A DNA stretch of 64,000 bases from Ancylobacter pratisalsi. GTDB lineage: Bacteria; Pseudomonadota; Alphaproteobacteria; Rhizobiales; Xanthobacteraceae. The DNA lies in NCBI RefSeq assembly GCF_010669125.1, contig NZ_CP048630.1, positions 1,302,001-1,366,000 of the forward strand. Reading direction: 5' to 3'. How positions within the stretch are numbered: the stretch's first letter is position 1; every line of letters starts with the position of its first letter. Shown in pieces: positions 19,261-27,120 of this stretch. The translations under genes and the position numbers were made by a program. The notes under the pieces are model-generated. The model saw only the letters and a list, made by a program, of their open reading frames with translations. It had not been told where the DNA came from and did not search any database.

Positions 19261-20076
19261 CTACCAGAAGGTCGGCAACACCGGTTCGAGCGCGCCGCCA
19301 ATGCGGACGGGGCCCACCTTCACCGCATGCCCCGCACTGTCGGTCTCGACGGCCAACCCCGACAGGGTCCCCTCGCCCATCGCCGGCTCGAAGCGCGACG
19401 ATCCGATCTTGCGGGTGAAGCGCCGCAGCGGCTCTTCCTTGTCCATGCCGATCACGCCGTCATAGCAACCGCACATGCCGACATCGGTCATGAACGCGGT
19501 GCCGCCTGCCAGGATCCGATGATCGGCGGTCGGCACATGGGTATGAGTGCCGATGACAAGGCTGGCACGCCCGTCGCACCAGTGACCGAAGGCCTGCTTC
19601 TCGCTGGTGGTCTCGGCGTGGAAATCAACGATCACCGCATCCGAGACGAGGCCCAGCGGGCCGGCTTCCAGCTCGCGGTCGATGGCGGCGAAGGGATCGT
19701 CCATCGGGTCCATGAAGGCACGCCCCATCATGTTGACCACCAGCACCCGCTCGCCGCCGCGCGCCTCGACGAGTGCGGCGCCGCGCCCGGGGGTGCCGGG
19801 CGGATAATTGGCGGGGCGAATGAGGCGCGGGGCGCGCTCGATGAAGACAAGAGCCTCGCGCTGGTCAAAGGAATGATTGCCGAGCGTGACGACATCCGCG
19901 CCCGCCTCGAGGAACTCGTCGTAAATCGCCTCGGTGATACCGAAACCGCCGGCGGCGTTCTCGCCATTCACCACGACGAAATCCAGCGCCCATTCATCCC
20001 GCAGGCGCGGAACATGCTCCAGCACAACCTGCCGTCCCGGGCGGCCGACAACGTCTCCGAGAAAGAGAAGACGCAT
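19261..20076 (-). CDS. YmdB-type metallophosphoesterase
   Basis: A 271-residue member of the TIGR00282 calcineurin-like family; the Bacillus member YmdB hydrolyses 2',3'-cyclic nucleotides. Metal-binding motifs are intact: FLGDVVGRPGR at residues 4-14, NGENAAGG, TLGNHSFDQ, VDFHAETTSEK and GTHTHVPTAD. It begins 3 nt after fau and is surely cotranscribed with it. Confidence 0.93.
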   Translation of the reverse strand: MRLLFLGDVVGRPGRQVVLEHVPRLRDEWALDFVVVNGENAAGGFGITEAIYDEFLEAGADVVTLGNHSFDQREALVFIERAPRLIRPANYPPGTPGRGAALVEARGGERVLVVNMMGRAFMDPMDDPFAAIDRELEAGPLGLVSDAVIVDFHAETTSEKQAFGHWCDGRASLVIGTHTHVPTADHRILAGGTAFMTDVGMCGCYDGVIGMDKEEPLRRFTRKIGSSRFEPAMGEGTLSGLAVETDSAGHAVKVGPVRIGGALEPVLPTFW

Positions 20077-20079
20077 GCG

Positions 20080-20682
20080 CTAGTCCTCCGCCGGGCAGAT
20101 GATGCCGGCGTCAGTTGCGATGGCATCGAGACGTTCATCGTGGGATTCCGCCGGCACCGCAGGAAGCTGCTGTACCGAGAAGGCGTAGCCGATCGCCTCA
20201 ATGCGCTTGGCTCGTCGCAGCCGGGCCAATGTGCGGTCATAAAAGCCCGCGCCGTAGCCAAGCCGATGGCCCCGCGCATCAAAGCCGGCGAGCGGCACCA
20301 CCAGCACGTCCGGCTCGACCATCGGCGCATCGGCCGGCGGGGCGGGAATGACGATGAACCCGGGCCCGTCGCTCGGCACGAGTTCGGTGCCTTCCTCCCA
20401 GAGACGGAAAACCAGCGGCTTGTCCTTGGCGATGACCACAGGCAGCGCAATAATGGCGCCTGCCGCACGAAGGCCCCGTACCAGCGGATCGGTCGAGATC
20501 TCGGTGCCAATCGGGGCAAAGACGGAAACGACCTCGCCGGCCACGTCGCCGAGCCACTCAAGCGCATGCGCGGCGGCGGCCTCGGCAGCGGCCGCGCGCG
20601 AGGAGGGATCAAGCGCCGCCCGCCGCGCCAAAGCGGCGGCGCGAAGACTGGCTTTGTCGGTCGGGGCGTTATGATCGGGCAT
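20080..20682 (-). CDS. fau: 5-formyltetrahydrofolate cyclo-ligase
   Basis: ATP-dependent conversion of 5-formyl-THF to 5,10-methenyl-THF in the folate pool. The 200-residue protein carries the hallmark GYGAGFYDR near 155-163 and a basic nucleotide-binding N terminus (LRAAALARRAALD). The ATG at 20680-20682 is only 11 nt past the closing stem of 6S RNA and has no Shine-Dalgarno, so it likely depends on processing of a shared transcript. The ssrS-fau linkage parallels E. coli ssrS-ygfA. Confidence 0.94.
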   Translation of the reverse strand: MPDHNAPTDKASLRAAALARRAALDPSSRAAAAEAAAAHALEWLGDVAGEVVSVFAPIGTEISTDPLVRGLRAAGAIIALPVVIAKDKPLVFRLWEEGTELVPSDGPGFIVIPAPPADAPMVEPDVLVVPLAGFDARGHRLGYGAGFYDRTLARLRRAKRIEAIGYAFSVQQLPAVPAESHDERLDAIATDAGIICPAED

Positions 20683-20693
20683 AATGATAAACT

Positions 20694-20850
20694 GCGGAGC
20701 CGCGATGGCCGTTGGTAGATCGATCCCGGGAACCTACAGCGTAGGTGGGCGCCGTGTGTCTGGACCCAGGGGTCCAGTCAGGGACAGCTCCCTTTGAGAT
20801 CGATAAGGCCCCGGGGAATATGTTCTCCTGACGAGCCTCACAGCTCCGCC
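20694..20850 (-). ncRNA. ssrS: 6S RNA
   Basis: About 157-nt RNA directly upstream of fau. The ends pair as a closing stem GCGGAGC (20843-20849) with GCTCCGC (20694-20700). The interior matches remembered rhizobial 6S sequence: the segment CCCCGGGGCCTTATCGATCT, the apical hairpin CTGGACCC/GGGTCCAG, and the conserved 3' arm CGCCCACCTACG. 6S RNA binds sigma70 RNA polymerase in stationary phase. Position before the cyclo-ligase gene is conserved from gamma- to alphaproteobacteria. A covariance search was not run; ends are approximate. Confidence 0.85.
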
Positions 20851-20855
20851 CCACA

Positions 20856-20885
20856 TATCTAGGACGCCGCGAGATATTTTGCCAG
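20856..20885 (-). promoter_or_regulatory. Promoter of ssrS (6S RNA)
   Basis: CTGGCA (20880-20885), 18-nt spacer, TAGATA (20856-20861) on the minus strand. The predicted start, about 20849-20850, coincides with the base of the 6S closing stem. Confidence 0.6.
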
Positions 20886-20951
20886 TGGGCGCGCAGGGGA
20901 TGTTCACTTTCTCGGGCGAGATGATGAATAAGTGCCCACGCGCCCTGACTG

Positions 20952-21953
20952 TCAGCCCACTTTGAGCATGATCTTCCCGATATGGGCACTGGTCTCCATG
21001 CGCGCATGGGCCTTGCTCGCCTCTTCCAGCGGGAACACCTGGTCCATCACCGGCTTCACCTTGCCGGCCCCGATAAGAGGCCAGACCTTCTCCTTCAAGG
21101 ACGCGGCGATCGTTGCCTTCTCCGCCTTGGGGCGGGAGCGCAGGGTCGAACCCATATGCGAGAGCCGCTTCAGCATCAGGCGCATATAGTCGATCTGCAC
21201 CTTGGAGCCTTCCATGAAGGCGATCTGGACGATACGCCCGAGCGGGGCGGCGGCCTCGTAGTTGCGGGCGATGTAGGAGCCGCCGACCATGTCGAGGATG
21301 ACGTTCACGCCCTTGCCGCCGGTCTTTTCCTTGATGACGGCGACGAAGTCCTCGCTCTTGTAGTCGATCGCGACGTCGGCGCCGAGTTCACGACAGACCG
21401 CGCACTTCTCCGCGCTGCCGGCGGTGGCGAACACCGTGGCGCCGAACGCCTTTGCGAGCTGGATCGCCGTGGTGCCGATACCCGAGGTTCCGCCATGAAC
21501 GAGGAACGTTTCGCCGGGTTTCAGGCCGGCAAGGTCGAACACATTGGTCCACACGGTGAAGAACGTTTCGGGCAGAGCCGCGGCCTCGACCATGGAAAGA
21601 CCGGCGGGAACCGGCAGGGCCGCGCCGGCATCGGCGAGGCAGTACTGCGCATAGCCGCCACCGGAAACCAGCGCGCAGACCAGATCACCGATCCTCCACT
21701 GGCTCACGCCCTCGCCGAGCGCGACCACCTCGCCGGCAATCTCCAGGCCGGGAATGTCGGAAGCGCCGGGCGGCGGCGGGTACACGCCCTTGCGCTGCAT
21801 CACGTCCGGACGGTTGACACCGGCCGCGGCAACCTTGACCAGGATCTCGCCGGCGCCCGGAATCGGAACCGGCCGCTGCTCGGGAACCAGGGCTTCCGGA
21901 CCTCCGGGAGTGGGAAGGCCGATGGCGGTCATGGTGGCGGGCAAATCGGTCAC
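20952..21953 (-). CDS. PIG3-family NAD(P)H:quinone oxidoreductase
   Basis: Zinc-independent medium-chain dehydrogenase/reductase of about 333 residues. It contains the PIG3-type segment GVNRPDVMQRKGVYPPPPGA and the nucleotide-binding motif HGGTSGIGTTAIQLAKAFGA. Likely reduces quinones or enones with NAD(P)H in the cytoplasm. Start: AAAGAGG is immediately adjacent to an ATG at 21962 (too close) but 9 nt from a GTG at 21953, which I choose. It is oriented divergently from the DUF1192 gene with about 120 nt between. Confidence 0.88.
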   Translation of the reverse strand: MTDLPATMTAIGLPTPGGPEALVPEQRPVPIPGAGEILVKVAAAGVNRPDVMQRKGVYPPPPGASDIPGLEIAGEVVALGEGVSQWRIGDLVCALVSGGGYAQYCLADAGAALPVPAGLSMVEAAALPETFFTVWTNVFDLAGLKPGETFLVHGGTSGIGTTAIQLAKAFGATVFATAGSAEKCAVCRELGADVAIDYKSEDFVAVIKEKTGGKGVNVILDMVGGSYIARNYEAAAPLGRIVQIAFMEGSKVQIDYMRLMLKRLSHMGSTLRSRPKAEKATIAASLKEKVWPLIGAGKVKPVMDQVFPLEEASKAHARMETSAHIGKIMLKVG

Positions 21954-22075
21954 GGTGATCATCCTCTTTGCGGCAAAGCGTTTGTCGGGCTTCGTAGGCC
22001 AGCGGGCCCATGCTGGCAACCGCGTCGGGCTGGGAATAGACTTCGCGCTGGTACGGTCAGTTAAGGAGCCCCACA

Positions 22076-22279
22076 ATGGCAACCGACGATGACATCTTCG
22101 GTGCGGCCCCGGTGAGGAAGCCGTCGACGCACGAGATTGGCATGGACCTGTCCATCCTCTCGGAGACGGAGATTGAGGAACGCATGGCGGCGCTGCATGA
22201 CGAGATCGAGCGCCTGCGTCGCACGTTGGACTCCAAACGCGCGTCCCGCCTTGCCGCGGACAGCTTCTTCAAGCGCTAG
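22076..22279 (+). CDS. DUF1192 family protein
   Basis: Acidic-then-helical protein of 67 residues. The N terminus is MATDDDIFGAAPVRKPSTHE, followed by a coiled-coil-like segment (LSETEIEERMAALHDEIERLRRTLDSK). This matches DUF1192, a small alphaproteobacterial family with no known role. GGAG sits 8 nt before the ATG. High coding confidence despite the size. Confidence 0.88.
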   Translation: MATDDDIFGAAPVRKPSTHEIGMDLSILSETEIEERMAALHDEIERLRRTLDSKRASRLAADSFFKR

Positions 22280-22454
22280 CCGGAGAACCCACGCAATCTT
22301 GATCGGCTTAACGAGACACCTCTCTCTCGTTGGAGGATCGCAATTGATGCCTATCGACTGCACGTCGGGCCAGCGGATCGGCGAACTCCCTTGTCTATCC
22401 CTCTCGACTACAGGCGATGGAGCGCCCCGCCGAAGCTTTCGCGGAGATGTGATC
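22280..22454. other. Gene-free stretch before the CtrA box
   Basis: No credible gene. The only structure I see is AACGAGA...TCTCGTT (about 22308-22330) with no T-tract. The open frames here have unlike codon use and no ribosome binding site. Confidence 0.4.
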
Positions 22455-22469
22455 TTAACCCGTCATTAA
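22455..22469 (+). promoter_or_regulatory. CtrA binding box (TTAA-N7-TTAA)
   Basis: TTAACCCGTCATTAA is an exact match to the alphaproteobacterial CtrA consensus TTAA-N7-TTAA. With A and T each near 0.17 in this DNA, a rough chance expectation is about 0.05 per 64 kb, although intergenic DNA is richer in A/T. It lies about 28 bp before the predicted start of the small RNA below, the position used at CtrA-activated promoters, with TATTAC (22481-22486) as -10. Confidence 0.65.
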
Positions 22470-22487
22470 GCTTTCCGAACTATTACT

Positions 22488-22582
22488 GGGGATGGTCGAT
22501 TTTGGCCGCGAGTGGCCCCTGTCCACTCTGTTTGACGCATCCCTGTCTAGACTTTCGAGCCGCCTCCGGGCGGCTCTTTTTT
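22488..22582 (+). ncRNA. Candidate CtrA-controlled small RNA or rcdA leader RNA
   Basis: About 95-nt predicted transcript with three hairpins: a closing stem GGGATG (22489-22494)/CATCCC (22538-22543) enclosing GAGTGG (22510-22515)/CCACTC (22523-22528), then the intrinsic terminator at 22557-22582, whose loop region contains a CCTCC anti-Shine-Dalgarno sequence. Promoter elements sit directly upstream. I recognise no known family. It could be a free trans-acting sRNA or a prematurely terminated leader of rcdA, whose start is 113 nt beyond the terminator. Confidence 0.5.
22557..22582 (+). terminator. Intrinsic terminator upstream of rcdA
   Basis: Perfect 8-bp stem GAGCCGCC/GGCGGCTC with a TCCG tetraloop, followed by six T. 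It is one of the best terminators in the window, yet no protein gene ends just before it (DUF1192 stops 278 nt upstream). Confidence 0.9.
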
Positions 22583-22656
22583 CGCCCGTCGTCCTGAATC
22601 AGGCGACCAGGGGTGCTGGACAGCCGCGCTCGCTTGAGCGAGAGGCTAGAGCCGAA

Positions 22657-22675
22657 GCGCACCGAACGGGTGCGC
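22657..22675 (+). promoter_or_regulatory. Hairpin in the rcdA leader
   Basis: GCGCACC/GGTGCGC with loop GAACG, ending 20 nt before the rcdA start. CTCGC-TTGA-GCGAG lies about 20 nt further upstream. Either could affect ribosome access. Confidence 0.3.
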
Positions 22676-22695
22676 ACCTCTATCGGGTCGGCGCC

Positions 22696-23199
22696 ATGGG
22701 ATATGCGGACAGGGACGAAGAACGGCCGGTGAACCTTGCCGAGCGCCGTGTCGAATCGGCAGCGTTCGAAACGCTGTTCCAGGACGGCATGGCCCTTGTT
22801 GACGAAAGCGCCGCCTATCTCGACGGGGACGGCCGCGTCGAGAGCCGCGCGCTCGAGCGGCCCGCGCTAAACGCCTACGCCCAGCAGAGCCTCAAGCTCT
22901 CCACGCGCCTGATGCAGCTCGCCTCATGGCTTCTGCTTCGGCGAGCCGCTGCCGACGGCGACATGTCGATGGAAACGGCGCGGCGCGAGGCGCTGAAAAT
23001 CGATCTGAAGGGCCCCCCGCGCGACGAACACCAGGAAGCCTTGCTGCCTGAACGGCTCGCTCTTCTGGTGAAGCGCAGCCACGAGCTGCAAGGGCGCATC
23101 GCACGCCTGGATGCCGGCCTCACCACGCAGGATGTTCCGCCGGTCAACGCTGTCGCCGGGCAATTGCGCCGGCTTCGCTCCAGCTTCGAGGGGCGTTGA
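22696..23199 (+). CDS. rcdA: DUF1465 / RcdA-family protein (regulator of CtrA degradation)
   Basis: Protein of 167 residues. The N-terminal signature FETLFQDGMALVDESAAYLDGDGR and helix LKLSTRLMQLASWLLLRRA match DUF1465, the family of Caulobacter RcdA, which with CpdR and PopA helps deliver CtrA to ClpXP. I start at MGYADRDEERPV because homologs begin near there; the upstream frame is open but crosses the terminator and is not conserved. There is no strong Shine-Dalgarno. A CtrA box lies 230 bp upstream, consistent with feedback on the CtrA circuit (inference). Confidence 0.82.
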   Translation: MGYADRDEERPVNLAERRVESAAFETLFQDGMALVDESAAYLDGDGRVESRALERPALNAYAQQSLKLSTRLMQLASWLLLRRAAADGDMSMETARREALKIDLKGPPRDEHQEALLPERLALLVKRSHELQGRIARLDAGLTTQDVPPVNAVAGQLRRLRSSFEGR

Positions 23200-23248
23200 G
23201 CGGTGCTGCCATGCCGGCCGGCGAGCTGGCGTCGTGCACGCGAACGAA

Positions 23249-23282
23249 AACCCTCGCCAAGGCCTTTGCCCCGACGAGGGTT
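23249..23282 (-). terminator. Terminator-like hairpin after rpmE
   Basis: AACCCTCG/CGAGGGTT stem with an 18-nt loop, about 70 nt past the rpmE stop. On the minus strand it runs into TTTTCGTTCG. Confidence 0.5.
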
Positions 23283-23348
23283 GGTTCGCCATTCATCGCG
23301 GCCGAATGGCGCGGGCAGCACCCACGCCATCGCACCCCAAGGACCCGA

Positions 23349-23573
23349 TCAGGCCTTGAGGAAGCCCGCGAACTTCTTCTGGAAGCGGGAAACGCGCCCG
23401 CCACGGTCGAGCAACTGCCCGGTGCCGCCGGTCCAGGCCGGGTGGGACTTCGCATCGATGTCGAGCTGGAGGACGTCGCCCTCCTTGCCCCAGGTCGTGC
23501 GGGTCGTGTACTCGGTGCCGTCCGTCATCACCACCTTGACGAAGTGGTAGTCGGGATGGATGTCGCTCTTCAT
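23349..23573 (-). CDS. rpmE: 50S ribosomal protein L31
   Basis: Protein of 74 residues opening [19 protein letters not shown] and ending [14 protein letters not shown]. It lacks the CxxC zinc ligands, so it is a zinc-independent type. The start at 23571-23573 is set by GAGG 9 nt upstream; an ATG three codons earlier is adjacent to the GAGG. A strong hairpin in its leader ends 3 nt before the GAGG. Confidence 0.96.
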   Translation of the reverse strand: MKSDIHPDYHFVKVVMTDGTEYTTRTTWGKEGDVLQLDIDAKSHPAWTGGTGQLLDRGGRVSRFQKKFAGFLKA

Positions 23574-23588
23574 GGGTTGCATCCTCGC

Positions 23589-23625
23589 CGCCGCACGGTC
23601 GGTCCCTCGCGGGAACCGTGCGGCG
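23589..23625 (-). promoter_or_regulatory. Leader hairpin of rpmE (possible autoregulatory element)
   Basis: Perfect 11-bp stem CGCCGCACGGT/ACCGTGCGGCG with a 15-nt loop that can itself pair (GGTCCC/GGGA). On the minus strand its 3' side ends 3 nt before the rpmE GAGG, so folding could influence ribosome binding. There is no T-tract, so it is not a terminator. Other L31 operons carry ribosomal-protein leader structures; equivalence here is inference. Confidence 0.45.
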
Positions 23626-23660
23626 TTCTCAAAAACGATCCTGCCGGAAATCCGAGCGGC

Positions 23661-23689
23661 TCTATAACCGAGACATGCCTGTGACACAA
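23661..23689 (-). promoter_or_regulatory. Promoter of rpmE
   Basis: TTGTGT (23684-23689), 17-nt spacer, TATAGA (23661-23666) on the minus strand. The start near 23654 gives an 80-nt leader containing the hairpin. The elements overlap the start region of the divergent ABC exporter. Confidence 0.5.
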
Positions 23690-25525
23690 GCCGCCAGCAC
23701 AGAAGCCAACAAGTCGGTTGCCCATCAGGGTGGAGCGCCGACGGCAAATCCCTCGCCCGGTGGCGCTTCCCGTCGCCCGCGCCTCGGGCCGCTAATGGCG
23801 CTGTGGCCGCATCTCAAGCGCTATCGCGGCCGCACCTGCGCCGCCCTCACCGCGCTGCTGGCTGCCGCGCTGGCGACACTCGTGGTTCCAGTCGCCGTGC
23901 GCCGGATGATCGATCTGGGTTTCGATGCCAATCACGCTGGCTTCGTGAACAGCTATTTCGGCGTCATGATCGGCGTCGTTGGCGTCCTCGCCGTCGCCTC
24001 GGCCGCGCGCTACTTCCTCGTCATGACGCTTGGGGAACGCATCGTCGCGGACCTGCGCTCTCAGGTCTTCGCCCATCTGCTTACCCTCGACGGCGGCTTC
24101 TACGATCAGGCAAAATCGGGCGAGCTGATCTCGCGCCTCACCGCCGACACCACGCAGATCAAGTCGGCCGTCGGCGCCTCGGCCTCGATCGCGCTGCGCA
24201 ATCTCGTGCTGTTCTTCGGCGCGGCGGTGATGATGGTCGTCACCAGCCCCTGGCTTTCCGCGATCCTGCTGTTCGCGATTCCTGTCATTGTCGCGGTCCT
24301 GCTCGGAGCGGGGCGCGGCGTGCGCAAGCGTTCGCGGGCGGCGCAGGACATGCTCGCCCAGGCTTCCGCCTATGCCGCCGAAGCCATCGGCGCCGTTCGG
24401 AGCCTTCAGGCCAACACGGCCGAGCCGGCGGCGGATGCCCGCTTCTCCGGCGAAGTCGAGCATGCCTTTTCCGCCGCCACGCAAGCGATTCGCGCCCGAT
24501 CCCTGCTTACCGGCGTCGGCATCTTCCTGGTCTTTGCCAGCGTCGTCGGGATTCTCTGGGCGGGCGCCAATGCGGTACTCGCCGGCACCATGAGCGCGGG
24601 CACGCTCGGTCAGTTCGTGCTCTATGCGGTGCTGGCGGCGAGCGGGCTTGGCCAGCTCGGCGAGGTCTGGGGCGAAATCTCGCAGGCCGCTGGCGCCACA
24701 GAGCGCATCGCCGAGCTGCTTGACGAACAGCCGCAGGTCGCCGAGCCCGCCCACCCGATCGCCCTTTCGGAGCCGCCCCAGGGCGCGGTGCGGTTCAACG
24801 ATGTCGGCTTCGCCTATCCCGGCCGGCCGGACCTGCCGGCCCTTCGGGGCGTGAGCTTCGAGGTTAGGCCCGGTGAGCGCGTAGCCATCGTTGGCCCCTC
24901 GGGGGCGGGAAAGAGCACGCTGTTCCAGCTTCTGCTCCGTTTCTACGACCCTGTTTCGGGCAGCGTGGAAATCGATGGCGTCGACATTGCCAGGGCTTCT
25001 CCGCGCGCGGTTCGCGCCCGCCTTGCGCTGGTGCCGCAGGACGTTGCGATCTTTGCCGCCTCGATCCGCGAGAACATCCGCCTCGGCCGGCCCGACGCGA
25101 CTGATGAGGAGGTGGAGGAAGCCGGCCGCCTCGCCCGCGCCGATGAATTCGTCGCCCGTCTTCCGGAAGGCTGGGAGACTTCGGTCGGCGAACGCGGGAT
25201 CACGCTGTCGGGCGGCCAACGCCAACGGCTCGCCATCGCACGGGCCATCCTGCGCCGTGCGCCGATATTGCTGCTCGACGAGGCCACTTCCGCGCTCGAT
25301 GCCGAGAGCGAAACGCTGGTGCAGCAGGCACTTGATCGTTCCATGCAGGGACGCACCACGCTGGTGATCGCCCATCGTCTGGCGACCGTTCTCTCGGCCG
25401 ACCGGATCCTGGTCATGGATGGGGGTCATGTTGTCGAGGAGGGCACCCACGCCAGCCTCGTGGCGCAGGGCGGCCTTTATGCCCGCTTGGCTGCACTGCA
25501 GTTCGGTGAGACGAACGGGGGCTGA
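23675..25525 (+). CDS. MsbA-like ABC exporter (fused permease and ATPase)
   Basis: Half-transporter of 616 residues. An N-terminal extension of about 40 residues precedes six TMs (about 55-325) and the ATPase domain (about 370-600): Walker [10 protein letters not shown], signature LSGGQRQR, Walker [13 protein letters not shown], and H-loop IAHRLATV. It resembles the alphaproteobacterial MsbA-related exporters, so lipid or hydrophobic substrate export is likely, acting as a homodimer. The ATG at 23675 has a weak Shine-Dalgarno and overlaps the rpmE promoter, so the true start may be slightly downstream. Confidence 0.92.
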   Translation: MPVTQAASTEANKSVAHQGGAPTANPSPGGASRRPRLGPLMALWPHLKRYRGRTCAALTALLAAALATLVVPVAVRRMIDLGFDANHAGFVNSYFGVMIGVVGVLAVASAARYFLVMTLGERIVADLRSQVFAHLLTLDGGFYDQAKSGELISRLTADTTQIKSAVGASASIALRNLVLFFGAAVMMVVTSPWLSAILLFAIPVIVAVLLGAGRGVRKRSRAAQDMLAQASAYAAEAIGAVRSLQANTAEPAADARFSGEVEHAFSAATQAIRARSLLTGVGIFLVFASVVGILWAGANAVLAGTMSAGTLGQFVLYAVLAASGLGQLGEVWGEISQAAGATERIAELLDEQPQVAEPAHPIALSEPPQGAVRFNDVGFAYPGRPDLPALRGVSFEVRPGERVAIVGPSGAGKSTLFQLLLRFYDPVSGSVEIDGVDIARASPRAVRARLALVPQDVAIFAASIRENIRLGRPDATDEEVEEAGRLARADEFVARLPEGWETSVGERGITLSGGQRQRLAIARAILRRAPILLLDEATSALDAESETLVQQALDRSMQGRTTLVIAHRLATVLSADRILVMDGGHVVEEGTHASLVAQGGLYARLAALQFGETNGG

Positions 25526-25604
25526 CAGCCCCTCCCTGGCGACTGAACACGGTTTGAAGCGCCCTGCATGGACACGCGCACCTCGCAGACCGGCGGGACG
25601 GCGC

Positions 25605-26075
25605 CTATCCGGGCGGGCGCTCCATCCTCAGCGTCGGGCGGCCCGAGGTTGCATTGAAACCGTGACCGACGACAACGAACCCGGCGCGCTCATAGAACCG
25701 TACCGCCCGCTCGTTCTCCTCATTGACGTCCAGCGACAGCCCCTTTCGGGTGTGGGCACTGGCCGCCTGGACGAGCTGTCGCGCAACGCCCTCGCCCCAA
25801 TGGTCGGGATGCACCACAAGTTGGTCGACATACCCGGTGCGAGGATCGACGGAAATGAATCCGAGCAGTTCCGGTTTCTCGTGATCCGTCACCGCCAGAT
25901 CGATCACCGCGCCTTCATCGATCAGCGTGCCGATCTGATGACATAGCCAGCCGCGGCGCGCTTCGAAATCGATCTCCGGCATCGCCTCCTGCCAGGATTC
26001 GACCCATAGGTCCGCCATGGCCGGCATACGGTCCCACTCGAAGGCCGAGAGGCGGGCTGCGGGACGCTCGGTCAT
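25605..26075 (-). CDS. GNAT-family N-acetyltransferase
   Basis: Protein of 156 residues with the GNAT core: strand/helix LLGFISVDPRTGYVDQLVVHPDHWGEGVARQLVQAA (acetyl-CoA pyrophosphate loop WGEGVA) and C-terminal NERAVRFYERAGFVVVGHG. Substrate unknown. It begins directly downstream of the OmpA-like gene (gap of 10 nt) on the same strand and is probably cotranscribed with it. Confidence 0.88.
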   Translation of the reverse strand: MTERPAARLSAFEWDRMPAMADLWVESWQEAMPEIDFEARRGWLCHQIGTLIDEGAVIDLAVTDHEKPELLGFISVDPRTGYVDQLVVHPDHWGEGVARQLVQAASAHTRKGLSLDVNEENERAVRFYERAGFVVVGHGFNATSGRPTLRMERPPG

Positions 26076-26085
26076 TGCCGTTCGA

Positions 26086-27120
26086 TCATCTCTCGGTGAG
26101 CTTCAGCTCGATCCGGCGGTTTCGGGCGCGGGCTTCTTCGGTGTCGGCGGCATCAAGCGGCTGGTATTCGCCAAAGCCGGCGGCAACCAGATGCTTGGGC
26201 GAGACGCCATGCGCGGCGAGATACTGCACCACCGCGATCGCGCGCGCCGCCGAAAGCTCCCAGTTGGAGGGGTATTGCGGCGTCTGGATCGGCCGGTCGT
26301 CGGTATGTCCGTCAACCCGCAATACCCAGGCGAGATCCTCAGGAATCTCGTTCTCAAGCTGCACCAGGCTCTGCGCGATCTCGTTCAGTGCGGGAATAGC
26401 CTGGGCGCGAAGGTCCGCCGAAGCCAGATCGAAGAAAATCTCCGACTGCATCACGAAGCGATCGCCCACCACGCGGATCCCCGGCCGATTGCCGAGAATG
26501 CGGTTGAGCCGGCCGAAGAACTCCGAGCGGTAACGCGTCAGCTCCTGCACACGCTGGGCCAGCGCGACGTTGAGCCGGCGTCCGAGATCGGTAAGGCGGG
26601 CCTGGCTTTCCTTGTCCTTCTGTTCGGAAATATCGAGCGCTTCCTCCAGCGCCGCCATCTGGCGGCGCAGGGCCGCGATCTGCTGGTTGAGCAGGGCAAT
26701 CTGGGCCGCGGCCTGTGCGGCGGCGTCCTTCTCCTGGCCCAGCTGACGGGCCAGTTCGGAATTGCGGCTTTCCGCCTCCGCGATCTGGTCGGGGGTCGCG
26801 AGTGCGGTAGCGGCGTCGCGCAGCGTATCGCGCTCCTGCTCAAGACGCAGCAGGCTGGCGCGCAACGTTCCGATCTGGCTCTCGGCATCCGCGTCGTTGG
26901 AACGCTCCAGTGCCAGCAGGTCGGTCAGCTGGCGGATCTGCGCCTGCAGCCGCGCCATCGCATCGTCCTTGGTGCCGATCTCTTGCGTCAGCACGAACTG
27001 CGCCAGGACGAACACCGAGAGCAGGAAGACGAACACCAGCAGCAGCGTCGACAATGCATCGACGAAGCCTGGCCAGTAATCGATGTGGCGGTCGCCGCGG
27101 CGTGAGCGTCCCAGTGCCAT
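26086..27120 (-). CDS. OmpA/MotB-like peptidoglycan-binding membrane protein
   Basis: Protein of 344 residues with an N-terminal TM (about 17-45: WPGFVDALSTLLLVFVFLL, containing Asp as in MotB/ExbD plugs), a long coiled coil (about 50-205, Gln/Ala/Glu-rich) and a C-terminal OmpA domain (about 215-344: IFFDLASADL, VDGHTDDRPI, ELSAARA, ARNRRIEL). With the adjacent MotA/ExbB-like protein it should form a proton-driven stator-like complex spanning membrane to peptidoglycan. Its start overlaps the upstream stop (TGATG). No flagellar genes are near. Confidence 0.88.
   Translation of the reverse strand: MALGRSRRGDRHIDYWPGFVDALSTLLLVFVFLLSVFVLAQFVLTQEIGTKDDAMARLQAQIRQLTDLLALERSNDADAESQIGTLRASLLRLEQERDTLRDAATALATPDQIAEAESRNSELARQLGQEKDAAAQAAAQIALLNQQIAALRRQMAALEEALDISEQKDKESQARLTDLGRRLNVALAQRVQELTRYRSEFFGRLNRILGNRPGIRVVGDRFVMQSEIFFDLASADLRAQAIPALNEIAQSLVQLENEIPEDLAWVLRVDGHTDDRPIQTPQYPSNWELSAARAIAVVQYLAAHGVSPKHLVAAGFGEYQPLDAADTEEARARNRRIELKLTER

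Noticed and set aside
22308..22330. AACGAGA/TCTCGTT as the terminator of DUF1192
   Set aside because: No T-run follows and the stem is weak; left as an unassigned small hairpin.
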